Below are positions 6,150-13,414 of a DNA stretch of 13,466 nt, piece by piece. Position 1 is the first letter of the stretch; every line of letters begins with the position of its first letter. The stretch is from Cyanobacteriota bacterium (lineage in GTDB: Bacteria; Cyanobacteriota; Cyanobacteriia; SKYG9): NCBI GenBank assembly GCA_025054735.1, contig JANWZG010000050.1, positions 1-13,466 of the forward strand. The letters are read 5' to 3'. A program made the position numbers and the translations under genes. The notes below the pieces were generated by a model that was given only the letters and a program-made list of their open reading frames with translations, was not told the DNA's origin and did no database searches.

Positions 6150-7304
6150 TTGACCTGCATTGACAGTTAACACTTGGGATGAGTTAAGCCATTGAGCATC
6201 AAAGGCTCCTAGGTGAGTGGTAGTAATCAGGGTTTGAAAGCGATCGTGAATCACCTCCAAGAGCTGATTTTGGCGCGTTAAGTCCAACTCTGCCAACACA
6301 TCATCCAGCAATAACAGCGGTGGCTCCTGCACGACCTCTTCAATTAACGTCAACTCCGCTAGCTTGAGGGCTAGGACTAGAGTGCGCTGTTGGCCTTGAG
6401 AGCCATACTGACGAGCTGGAGTCCCATTGATCAGAAACTCCACATCATCTCGATGGGGGCCAACTAGGGTGCTACCCTGACGCTGCTCGGCGATCGCCTG
6501 CTGCTGAATTTTTTCCAAAAACGCCTGCTGAACTTGGGTTGGATCGTCCACCTTTCTACCATCTATTGCTGATATATCCACGTTGGGGGCGTAATGAAGA
6601 CTGAGGACTTCTGCACTGTTACTAATGGCGCTGTGCCACTGCTGTGCTAAGGGAGCTAACCGATATAAAGCACGGGCGCGCCGACGGATAACACGGGCAC
6701 CAATCACAGCTAGTTGGGCATCCCAGGGTGCCAGTTGAGTCGCGATCGAGTCTGTAGGCTGATGATCTAGCTCCCCATGAGTATGCCACCTTTGCCCCTT
6801 TATCCCCCTCAGTAATGCATTGCGTTGACGTAAGACTTGGTGATATTGCTGCAAAATGTGGGCATACACAGGTTCTAGTTGAATCAGCAATGTATCCAGC
6901 CAAGTACGGCGCCGATCTGGCCCACCACGCACTAGCTCTAAATCTAAGCTAGAAAATTGCACCGCACTGAGACTACCTAGAAAGTCAACTTGGCGGCGTA
7001 GGGTTTCTCCATTGCGGGTTAGGGTGCGTCGGCCACTCACTCGTACACTAATAGCCAGTTCAACTAGACCTGTGTCTCGTTCTAACAGCGTTGTGATTTG
7101 TCCGGTAGAGGCACCTGTTTGCACTAAATCTCGATCGCGCCCTGTGCGATGCGACCGTAACGTCGCCAATAGCTCTACGGCTTCTAACAAGTTCGACTTA
7201 CCTTGGGCGTTGTCTCCCACCAAGATGGTTTTAGGGGCCAAAAAATCCACCTGTTGGTCAGCGTAGTTGCGGAACTGTCTCAGAGACAAGGTTTTTAGAT
7301 ACAT
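6132..7304 (-). CDS. recF: DNA replication and repair protein RecF
   Basis: The 390-residue protein is a full RecF. It begins MYLKTLSLRQFRNYADQQV, followed by Walker A GDNAQGKSN (30-38). The ABC-type signature region is YGSQGQQRTLVLALKLAEL, and Walker B with D-loop is PLLLLDDVLAELD. RecF is an SMC-like ATPase that, with RecO and RecR, loads RecA onto gapped DNA at stalled or damaged replication forks. The length is at the upper end of the family (usually about 360-385). In many bacteria recF sits with dnaN and gyrB. Here it stands apart, as is common in cyanobacteria, and its tail overlaps a convergent nuclease gene. The start at 7304 fits the conserved N-terminus; no strong Shine-Dalgarno is visible. 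Confidence 0.96.
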   Translation of the reverse strand: MYLKTLSLRQFRNYADQQVDFLAPKTILVGDNAQGKSNLLEAVELLATLRSHRTGRDRDLVQTGASTGQITTLLERDTGLVELAISVRVSGRRTLTRNGETLRRQVDFLGSLSAVQFSSLDLELVRGGPDRRRTWLDTLLIQLEPVYAHILQQYHQVLRQRNALLRGIKGQRWHTHGELDHQPTDSIATQLAPWDAQLAVIGARVIRRRARALYRLAPLAQQWHSAISNSAEVLSLHYAPNVDISAIDGRKVDDPTQVQQAFLEKIQQQAIAEQRQGSTLVGPHRDDVEFLINGTPARQYGSQGQQRTLVLALKLAELTLIEEVVQEPPLLLLDDVLAELDLTRQNQLLEVIHDRFQTLITTTHLGAFDAQWLNSSQVLTVNAGQLQSYR

Positions 7305-7879
7305 CTACAGCCAATTCGTATCTAGGGCCAATGATGGTTGGCAATATGCTCATGTACTCAGCACCATAGTCGCAGCAACCAATGTTATCAGGCCATCTGC
7401 AACATCGATTGCTAGGGCGATTGGAGAAAAGCTCCCCGAACATCGTTTTACGGAGTCTTCCGCCAAGTGGCGGATTTTTGCTCAGTCCAACTGCTGGAAC
7501 TATCCGGATTTAGGCCATAATAGTTGTATACCAGATGGATAGCCCCCATAGTTGATAGTATGTCAGTGATCAGTGTCAACGGTGGCATGTGCTGTCTTTC
7601 ATATTACTGGGGATCTACCACGAAACTGATTATTCCTATCGTTTGCTGCTAGTTCATAGAAGCTGACCTGTGAACTGCTGCTGTGACTTACCGTCTACGG
7701 TCACTGGTGGCCTATAGATGTAACCATCTGGCCATTGATGGATTGATTACAGACGAGACAAATCTATCAGGATTGCAACTGGGTTCTTGAGTTGCAAGGG
7801 TGCGATCGCCAAGAATTCATCTCTCTACTTAGCAGGTGGTCACAGCGCAGCCTATCGTATCAGTAGTTTGGGGTTTGAC
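7305..7879. other. Gene-free stretch between recF and the pentapeptide-repeat gene
   Basis: This 575-bp region lies between two divergent genes and should hold both promoters. Apart from the terminator-like hairpin at 7459-7479, I see no credible protein, tRNA or other RNA. Short open frames here show no family resemblance. An upstream TTG at 7787, in frame with the pentapeptide gene, would shorten the gap but encodes sequence without recognisable features. Confidence 0.5.
7459..7479 (+). terminator. Intrinsic terminator without an obvious gene
   Basis: TCCGCC (7459-7464) and GGCGGA (7469-7474) form a GC-rich stem with an AAGT loop (an A-T pair could extend it), followed by five T residues (7475-7479). 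It points along the plus strand, yet the nearest upstream plus-strand gene ends at 6149 and recF runs the other way. It may end a small untranslated RNA or act as an attenuator or insulator. Confidence 0.7.
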
Positions 7880-8491
7880 ATGATTGGAAAACAGGAATGC
7901 CTAGCGATCCTCCAAGCGGGACAAGAGCACTGGAACCAATGGCGACGGGAAACTATAACCACCACAATTGACCTGTCTGGCGTAGATTTAAGTGGCATGG
8001 ACTTGAGCCATTTTAACCTTGTGCGGGTTAACTTATGTGGTGCAACACTGCGAGAAACCTCTTTGAATCATGCAGACTTACGTCGGGCAGAGTTGTCAGA
8101 TGCTAACCTGTGCCACGCGCAGCTCCGGCAGGCAAACCTGAGTGCTGCCCACTTGATGAATGCCTCCTTGGTTGGTGCAGACCTCAGCGCAGCTAATCTT
8201 ACGGGTGCTATTCTGAGTCGAGCAAACCTAAGTGGAGCTAACCTGATTGGGGCTAATCTTACCCGCGTCAAACTCATTGAGGCCAATTTACTGGGAGCCA
8301 TCCTCACCCATGCTCAGTTACAACGTGCCTATTTTGTGCGGATTAAGTTGGCTGGGGCTAATTTTAGTCGTGCTAATTTGAACAAAATCAATCGTCTAGC
8401 TGATTTGTCGATCGCTAACCTACAGGATACTATCTTGGAAGGAGCTAATTTGCAGGGTGCTGTCATGCCAGATGGTATCGTTCACTACTAG
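7880..8491 (+). CDS. Pentapeptide-repeat protein
   Basis: The 203-residue protein consists mostly of tandem A(D/N)LXX pentapeptides, for example LSGANLIGANL and LEGANLQGAVMPDG near the end. Such repeats fold into a right-handed quadrilateral beta-helix. The N-terminal segment (MIGKQECLAILQAGQEHWNQ) followed by WRRE matches the non-repeat cap often found in cyanobacterial members. No signal peptide or membrane segment is seen, so it is probably cytoplasmic. The biochemical role of cyanobacterial pentapeptide proteins is mostly unknown; some relatives elsewhere mimic DNA and protect gyrase, but nothing here points to that. The start at 7880 is chosen because the conserved cap begins there; an in-frame TTG at 7787 would add 31 residues lacking family features. 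It stands alone upstream of a histidine kinase gene, 257 bp away. Confidence 0.9.
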   Translation: MIGKQECLAILQAGQEHWNQWRRETITTTIDLSGVDLSGMDLSHFNLVRVNLCGATLRETSLNHADLRRAELSDANLCHAQLRQANLSAAHLMNASLVGADLSAANLTGAILSRANLSGANLIGANLTRVKLIEANLLGAILTHAQLQRAYFVRIKLAGANFSRANLNKINRLADLSIANLQDTILEGANLQGAVMPDGIVHY

Positions 8492-8641
8492 TTTGCTCGG
8501 AGACTATACCTTACAAATAAGGCAAGTCCATCGTCGATCGCTAGATAGCGTCACGTATCGCTATAGTCTTGTTATGACCCAGTGATAACGTACCAGTGGC
8601 TCATTTCTAGTAGAACTATAGGAAGACGGTGTATGACTCTG

Positions 8642-8671
8642 GGCTAACAACGGCTGACAACGGCTAACAAC
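8642..8671. repeat. Three tandem 10-bp repeats upstream of the histidine kinase gene
   Basis: GGCTAACAAC (8642-8651), GGCTGACAAC (8652-8661) and GGCTAACAAC (8662-8671) are consecutive direct repeats with one mismatch. They lie 78 bp before the histidine kinase start. The period of about one helical turn would place identical sites on one face of the DNA, as in a regulator-binding array. This is inference. Confidence 0.75.
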
Positions 8672-8748
8672 TATGTGCATAGGCAAGTTAACCTGCCCGT
8701 AACATCACTATCGGTTGTTGATAGGGTGACATTTACGGCTGCCTGCTC

Positions 8749-10470
8749 ATGGTTGAGCCTAGCTCGGACATATCCTGTTACAGCTTAACTATGGCAGTTT
8801 TTAACACCATGATATTGTTGCCGCTGGGTGACGAAGATTTGCTGACTGGCCTTAGCTTGCTGGTAGGCCTATCGCTAGTAGGCCAGATATGGCAGTGGAT
8901 TATGTGGCGACGGCTGTTATCTAGTTATAAGATTGCCCCCTCAGCTATGGGCAATAATTCCACCCTCGGCAAGATTGATGCTGGCTCAGACAACATACTT
9001 ATTCAAACGGAGCAACTGAATCAAATCCAACAGCTAAACCAACAGCTTGAGCGGCTGGTTCAAGAACGGACTGAACAGCTACGACTTGCCTATGATTTTG
9101 AAGCCAGTCTGAAGCGTATTACTGATCGTGTCCGCGATAGTTTGGATGAAGATCACATCCTACAGACTGCCGTGAAGGAGCTAACGATTGCCGTGGGTGC
9201 CTTAGGATGTAACTCTGCCGTCTACGATTTAGATGAACAGCTATCTACCATTCGGTATGAATACACAACAACCTGTGTACTGAATGGACGGGTGCTAAAG
9301 ATGGCCAATTTTCTAGAGGGCTACAGGCAATTGCTGGCAGGACAGTTTTTTCAGTTTTGTTCACTACAGCCGAATCCAGAGCGGGGACGAACCTCAATGC
9401 TGGCTTGCCCCATTCAAGATGACCAAGGAGTGCTGGGAGATTTGTGGCTAGTGCACCAGCCCGATTATGCCTTTAGTGAGCAAGATATTCGTCTGATGCA
9501 ACAGGTTGCAAACCAATGTGCGATCGCCATTCGCCAAGCTCGGTTATATCAAACTGCCCAAGGACAAGTACGGGAGCTGGAGCGACTCAACGCCCTTAAG
9601 GACGATTTCTTGAGCACTGTTTCCCATGAGCTACGCACCCCAATTTCTAATGTCAAGATGGCTATTCAAATGTTAGAGATGGCCATCAATGATCAAGTTT
9701 GTTTCACAGCTCAACAGCCAGAGGGCGCACCTGATGGTCAATCCCTGATCCCTAGCCCGTCTGTAGGGTCATGGAACCTAAAACCAGTCACCAGTAAGGT
9801 ACATCGCTATCTGCAAATTCTGAAAGACGAGTGTAATCGAGAAATTGAACTGATTAACGACCTATTAGACTTGTCTCGATTGGATGCCAATGCAGAACCG
9901 TTGATGCTAGCAACTTTAAACCTACTTGACTGGCTGCCTCAACTGATTAAGCCGTTTGCAGAGCGCATCCGCAACCAACAACAACAACTTATTGTCGAAC
10001 TTCCCGACCAACTACCACCCCTGACGACTGAAGTTGCTAGCCTTGAGCGCATCTTGACAGAACTCCTGAATAATGCTTGTAAATACACACCACCAGGGGA
10101 GACTATTAAGCTGACCTGTTGTGTCATTGACCAGAGCCTGACAGAACTAAACTCAAACTGCCATGGCCAGTTAATAACACGACCCAATTCCCTAGGGCCA
10201 TTACGTTCATCACCTCCTCCGGCACTGCCTTCTCTAGGCTTGCAAATTGAGGTGAGTAATTCGGGAGTAAACATCGACAAGAGTGAGTTGACTCGAATTT
10301 TTGATAAGTTTTATCGCATTCCCAAAAACGACCCTTGGAAATATGGGGGCACTGGCCTAGGGCTAGCGTTGGTGAAAAAGCTGATTGAGCGCCTACAGGG
10401 CAACATTGAGGTGGATAGTTCATCCTCTTGGGTGACGTTTCGGGTGACGATGCGATCGCTGCGAGCGTAA
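8749..10470 (+). CDS. GAF-domain sensor histidine kinase
   Basis: The 573-residue protein has a hydrophobic N-terminal helix (about 31-53), a coiled coil (about 85-115) and a GAF sensor domain (about 120-268). A HisKA domain has its H-box at FLSTVSHELRTPIS (phospho-acceptor His293), followed by a C-terminal ATPase domain. N-box residues are at 438-446 (ELLNNACKY), the F-box is RIFDKFYRIP, and the G2 box is GGTGLGLALVKKL. The G1 box reads NSGVN (504-508) rather than DxGxG. Two inserts are present: about 40 residues (314-352) between the HisKA helices and a Pro/Ser/Asn-rich stretch (about 463-496) in the ATPase domain. It autophosphorylates and passes phosphate to a response regulator; no regulator gene is adjacent, so it is an orphan kinase. 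The bound ligand is unknown. ATG 8791 is an alternative start. It ends 8 bp from a convergent gene. Confidence 0.92.
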   Translation: MVEPSSDISCYSLTMAVFNTMILLPLGDEDLLTGLSLLVGLSLVGQIWQWIMWRRLLSSYKIAPSAMGNNSTLGKIDAGSDNILIQTEQLNQIQQLNQQLERLVQERTEQLRLAYDFEASLKRITDRVRDSLDEDHILQTAVKELTIAVGALGCNSAVYDLDEQLSTIRYEYTTTCVLNGRVLKMANFLEGYRQLLAGQFFQFCSLQPNPERGRTSMLACPIQDDQGVLGDLWLVHQPDYAFSEQDIRLMQQVANQCAIAIRQARLYQTAQGQVRELERLNALKDDFLSTVSHELRTPISNVKMAIQMLEMAINDQVCFTAQQPEGAPDGQSLIPSPSVGSWNLKPVTSKVHRYLQILKDECNREIELINDLLDLSRLDANAEPLMLATLNLLDWLPQLIKPFAERIRNQQQQLIVELPDQLPPLTTEVASLERILTELLNNACKYTPPGETIKLTCCVIDQSLTELNSNCHGQLITRPNSLGPLRSSPPPALPSLGLQIEVSNSGVNIDKSELTRIFDKFYRIPKNDPWKYGGTGLGLALVKKLIERLQGNIEVDSSSSWVTFRVTMRSLRA

Positions 10471-10475
10471 GCTCG
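10462..10475. terminator. Small hairpin at convergent histidine kinase / ABC ATPase ends
   Basis: CGAGC (10462-10466) and GCTCG (10471-10475) pair around a GTAA loop that contains the kinase stop codon. Only 8 bp separate the two stop codons. The stem is short and has no T run, so a role as a shared terminator is only possible. Confidence 0.3.
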
Positions 10476-10478
10476 TGA

Positions 10479-11219
10479 CTACAGAATTTGTGCTAGGAAT
10501 TGCTTGGTGCGCTCTTGTTGGGGATTTTGAAAAAACTCTTGAGGCGTAGCTTCCTCAATTAACACACCACCATCCATCAAGAAAATGCGATCAGCAACTT
10601 CGCGAGCAAATCCTACTTCATGGGTAACGACCACCATAGTCATGCCAGAGCTAGCCAAGGAGCGCATTACATCCAATACTTCCCTCACCATTTCTGGATC
10701 CAGCGCTGACGTTGGTTCATCAAATAACATGATTTTGGGTTGCATGGCCAAAGCCCGGGCGATCGCCACCCGTTGCTGTTGCCCCCCTGACAACTGCCCT
10801 GGATATTTGTGGGCCTGCTCCAAAATTCCCACTCGCTCCAGCAAGCCCATGGCCATCGCTTCCACCTGCTCCTTGGCTTGCCGACGTACCCAAATAGGCG
10901 CAAGGGTAATATTTTCTAGCACTGTTAAATGGGGAAATAGATTAAATTGCTGAAATACCATACCTACCTCCCGACGCACCGCTTCAATGTTGCGCAGCTC
11001 TTGGGTAAGGTGAATGCCATCAATAATAATTCGTCCCTGTTGGTAGTCCTCTAAAGCATTAAAGGTGCGAATTAGGGTAGACTTCCCAGAACCAGACGGC
11101 CCCATGATTACCACAACTTCCCCTTGGTTCACAGCCAGAGATACACCCTTCAACACATGAAACTCGCCTTGGGCATACCATTTGTGGATATTTTCAGCAA
11201 TCAAGATTGGATCAGCCAT
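10479..11219 (-). CDS. Polar amino acid ABC transporter ATP-binding protein (GlnQ/BgtA type)
   Basis: The 246-residue protein is a complete ABC ATPase of the polar amino acid uptake family. Walker A is GPSGSGKST (40-48), the Q-loop is at Gln90 (VFQQFNLFPHLTVLENI), the signature is LSGGQQQR (143-150), Walker B is MLFDEPTSALDP (from 164) and the switch His is His200. The FQQFNLFPH segment is typical of GlnQ/HisP-like proteins. It powers uptake of glutamine or basic amino acids from the inner face of the plasma membrane. Cyanobacteria often have one such ATPase, BgtA, shared among several permeases encoded elsewhere; that would explain the lack of a permease or binding protein nearby, but it is inference. 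It lies 63 bp downstream of the exbB-like gene and converges on the histidine kinase. Confidence 0.92.
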   Translation of the reverse strand: MADPILIAENIHKWYAQGEFHVLKGVSLAVNQGEVVVIMGPSGSGKSTLIRTFNALEDYQQGRIIIDGIHLTQELRNIEAVRREVGMVFQQFNLFPHLTVLENITLAPIWVRRQAKEQVEAMAMGLLERVGILEQAHKYPGQLSGGQQQRVAIARALAMQPKIMLFDEPTSALDPEMVREVLDVMRSLASSGMTMVVVTHEVGFAREVADRIFLMDGGVLIEEATPQEFFQNPQQERTKQFLAQIL

Positions 11220-11282
11220 GGATTTCCAAGAGCACCAAGTGTGATGGTCATGCCCGAATTATGGGCTAGCCTGCGAGCCAAA

Positions 11283-11954
11283 TTATGAACCAAAATCGGG
11301 AGGTGTGCTGTAGTAAGGCATGGGTGCACGCTGATAATAGCGACGATACAGCAACTCCAACTGGCCACCATATTCCTGAATCAAAGCAATTTGACGGATA
11401 TACAGCCCCCGAAACGTATTCGCAAATAGCAACGTAAAAATTGCTACCACTAACCCACTGGCGGTAGAAATTAACGCCTCACCAATACCAGAGGTAACAC
11501 CACTAGCTTGACCAGTGCCAATGTCACCGAGCCGCAATGAGGCAAAGGAGCTAATTAGTCCCAACACAGTGCCTAGCAGTCCCAATAGTGGTGCAATGCT
11601 GATAATGGTCTCAAATAGGGTATTGAATCGCTTCAACAGGGGAATCTCTGCCTGCGCTGCGCTCTCTAGGGCAAGGCGAAAGTCTTCAGGCGTAGCTTGG
11701 TCGAGTTCCAAAGCTGCCAGGAAAATGCGAGCGATCGGCAAATCAGCGTTTTGCTCTAGCTTTTTGAAGACCGCCGATGGACTGCGGCGATAGAGAGCTA
11801 GCACCTCACGGACAACTCGATCTTGACGATTTGCTACCCGGATCCAAAACAATGTCCGCTCTAGAATTAGTGCAACCGACAAAATAGAGAACCCCAGGAG
11901 GGGAACCATGACGATGCCACCAGCAACAAACAAGTTCTGAAGAGGCATAGGCAT
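11283..11954 (-). CDS. MotA/TolQ/ExbB proton channel family protein
   Basis: The 223-residue inner-membrane protein has the ExbB/TolQ layout: one N-terminal membrane helix (about 10-31), a cytoplasmic domain (about 35-110), then two helices (about 113-135 and 162-182). These carry the family motifs APLLGLLGTVLGLISSF and GIGEALISTASGLVVAI. ExbB forms a proton channel with ExbD and energises TonB-dependent outer membrane uptake. No exbD or tonB gene lies beside it; the next gene is an ABC ATPase. Its ATG is only 3 nt after the map stop codon and no ribosome site is visible, so translation is probably coupled to map. A second ATG at codon 3 is possible. Because ExbD is absent nearby, the exact partner (ExbD, TolR-like or other) is unresolved. 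Confidence 0.9.
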   Translation of the reverse strand: MPMPLQNLFVAGGIVMVPLLGFSILSVALILERTLFWIRVANRQDRVVREVLALYRRSPSAVFKKLEQNADLPIARIFLAALELDQATPEDFRLALESAAQAEIPLLKRFNTLFETIISIAPLLGLLGTVLGLISSFASLRLGDIGTGQASGVTSGIGEALISTASGLVVAIFTLLFANTFRGLYIRQIALIQEYGGQLELLYRRYYQRAPMPYYSTPPDFGS

Positions 11955-11957
11955 TAG

Positions 11958-12782
11958 CTATAGTGCAGTGCGATCGGTCAAAATTTCATAGCCAGTTTCA
12001 GTCACCAAGACCGTATGCTCAAACTGGGCAGACAGACAATTGTCCTTAGTAACCACAGTCCATTTGTCCGACAGGATTTCGGTTTCCTTAGTGCTCATGT
12101 TAACAATTGGTTCAATCGCCAACGTCATGCCTGCCCGCAACTTCACATTGGGCATTTCGTGAGTCCGAAAGTTAAAGACCGATGGCTCCTCATGCAGGTT
12201 GCGACCTACTCCATGACCTGTATAGTCTTCAACAACCACGTATCCGTGGGCTTCAACATGATCTTGCACGGCTCCAGCAATATCCAGCAAGCAATTACCA
12301 GCTTTCACCTGTTCAATGCCTTTGTAGAGAGCTTCTTCAGCTACCTGCATTAATCGCCTTGCCTCTGGGCTAACGGTGCCCACTGCGATCGTAATGCAAG
12401 AATCTCCATGGAAGCCTTGAAAATAAGCACCAGTATCTACCTTCACCAAGTCTCCCTCACGAATCACCTTCTTGCGACTTGGAATACCATGCACAACCTC
12501 ATGGTTAACACTGGCACAGATTGATGCCGGGAAGCCACAATAGCCTTTGAAACTAGGGGTAGCCCCCATTTCTCGAATGCGCTTCTCTGCATAGGCATCT
12601 AAGTCTGCCGTTGTCATACCTGGTTGAGTAATACTAGCAATTTCCTTCAAAACAGTCGCTACAATGCGCGATGCCTGCCGCATGATTTCAATCTCACGGC
12701 GAGACTTAATTTCCACGCCCTTGCGAGACTTTTTGATGACAGGAGCCTGGGGAGATGGAGAAAGCAGACCAAAGATATTCAT
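11958..12782 (-). CDS. map: Methionine aminopeptidase, type I
   Basis: The 274-residue enzyme removes the initiator methionine from nascent proteins in the cytoplasm. All five metal ligands are present: Asp116 (VDTGAY), Asp127 (HGDSC), His190 (TGHGVGR), Glu224 (AIEP) and Glu255 (QFEHTVL). The substrate-binding His98 lies in NHEVVHGIP. Residues 1-25 form a basic, flexible extension before the catalytic core (REIEIMRQASRIVATVL), a form I recall from cyanobacterial Map proteins; there is no zinc-finger domain. The gene leads a minus-strand unit, with the exbB-like gene starting 3 nt after its stop. No good Shine-Dalgarno precedes ATG 12782, but the next in-frame ATG is within the core. Confidence 0.96.
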   Translation of the reverse strand: MNIFGLLSPSPQAPVIKKSRKGVEIKSRREIEIMRQASRIVATVLKEIASITQPGMTTADLDAYAEKRIREMGATPSFKGYCGFPASICASVNHEVVHGIPSRKKVIREGDLVKVDTGAYFQGFHGDSCITIAVGTVSPEARRLMQVAEEALYKGIEQVKAGNCLLDIAGAVQDHVEAHGYVVVEDYTGHGVGRNLHEEPSVFNFRTHEMPNVKLRAGMTLAIEPIVNMSTKETEILSDKWTVVTKDNCLSAQFEHTVLVTETGYEILTDRTAL

Positions 12783-13020
12783 GAAATCTACAACGTTTGG
12801 ATTAGAAGACTATCGAACTAAGAGTGAATAACCACGCTTAAACTGTTGATGAAACCTTAAGAGTCACCATTACTTATACTACTGTGTCTTTTGACTAAGA
12901 GTCTTGGTACACACTGTCGATTATCATACCTGGGTGCTGGTTTTAGTGAATGTTCTAGCTATACTTCACGTCGATGCTTCTCAGCTAGTCAGGTCAATTG
13001 AGAGCATGTCACCTTTGCAG

Positions 13021-13132
13021 GCCCTCATCCCCCAGTCTGTCTCTGCCCCCCTTGGCCCTCCACAAACAGGGGGTTAGGGAGCAGGGGAGCCAAGCCATCT
13101 CACAAGTTGGGAGAGCGATTTAGGGTGAGGAC
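13021..13132. repeat. MITE-like cyanobacterial intergenic repeat
   Basis: The element starts GCCCTCATCCCCCA and ends TTTAGGGTGAGGAC, so its ends are imperfect inverted repeats. The right part (TTGGGAGAGCGATTTAGGGT) closely follows a sequence scattered in many cyanobacterial genomes (GGGAGAGGGATTTAGGGTGAGGG). The inner part is C/G-rich and can fold. It encodes nothing. Recognition is from memory of the consensus; this copy seems diverged in the middle. Confidence 0.7.
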
Positions 13133-13322
13133 ACAAGTAACATGCACCCAGTTAATTTCCTCCTGAGGTGGTTTTATTAGCAACCAACTGATTGATGACA
13201 ACAATGGTTGCCGATGAAGCGTAGAACCAGGATTTACACTGAATCTGAATTAAATTGGCTTAAACTGACGTTTGAGTAAGTGGTGACGGCGCTTGAACAA
13301 TACTCAGCGGTTAAAACTGCAA

Positions 13323-13348
13323 CTACATAACCCAATAGGTTTATGTAG
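13323..13348. promoter_or_regulatory. Inverted repeat upstream of the right-edge gene
   Basis: CTACATAA (13323-13330) and TTATGTAG (13341-13348) form a perfect 8-bp inverted repeat around a 10-nt centre. It lies about 70 bp before the right-edge gene and has no T run, so a protein-binding site is more likely than a terminator. Function is inferred. Confidence 0.45.
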
Positions 13349-13368
13349 ACTCAGGTAACAATCATGTC

Positions 13369-13401
13369 CTAGACAATATCTAGACAATATCTAGACAATG
13401 T
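13369..13401. repeat. Three tandem 11-bp repeats before the right-edge gene
   Basis: CTAGACAATAT (13369-13379), CTAGACAATAT (13380-13390) and CTAGACAATGT (13391-13401) follow one another directly. They end just before the ribosome site GAGG (13405-13408). The third copy has one change. Depending on where transcription starts, they are promoter-proximal binding sites or part of the 5' leader. Confidence 0.85.
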
Positions 13402-13414
13402 GGTGAGGTATACA

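Larger units (their letters stand above)
12783..13414. other. Gene-poor region between map and the right-edge gene
   Basis: These 632 bp lie between two divergent genes and contain no credible protein gene. Seen here: three copies of TAAGAGT about 39 bp apart (12819, 12858, 12896), a MITE-like repeat (13021-13132), a 7-bp inverted repeat GCAACCA/TGGTTGC (13180-13211), a hairpin (13323-13348) and an 11-bp tandem repeat (13369-13401). On the minus strand, TATGATAAT near 12925 could be part of the map promoter. Confidence 0.5.

Noticed and set aside
7258..7542. Short frames on both strands between recF and the pentapeptide gene
   Set aside because: No recognisable motif and poor start contexts; one crosses the terminator hairpin at 7459-7479.
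8068..8307. Minus-strand 79-codon frame rich in Arg/Leu/Ala
   Set aside because: A shadow of the repeated GC-T-AA-C/T-CTG pattern of the pentapeptide gene on the other strand.
8509..8522. CCTTA/TAAGG hairpin after the pentapeptide gene
   Set aside because: Only 5 bp with no T run; too weak to call a terminator.
13180..13211. GCAACCA/TGGTTGC inverted repeat
   Set aside because: Seven bp around an 18-nt gap with no link to a start or stop; may be chance.
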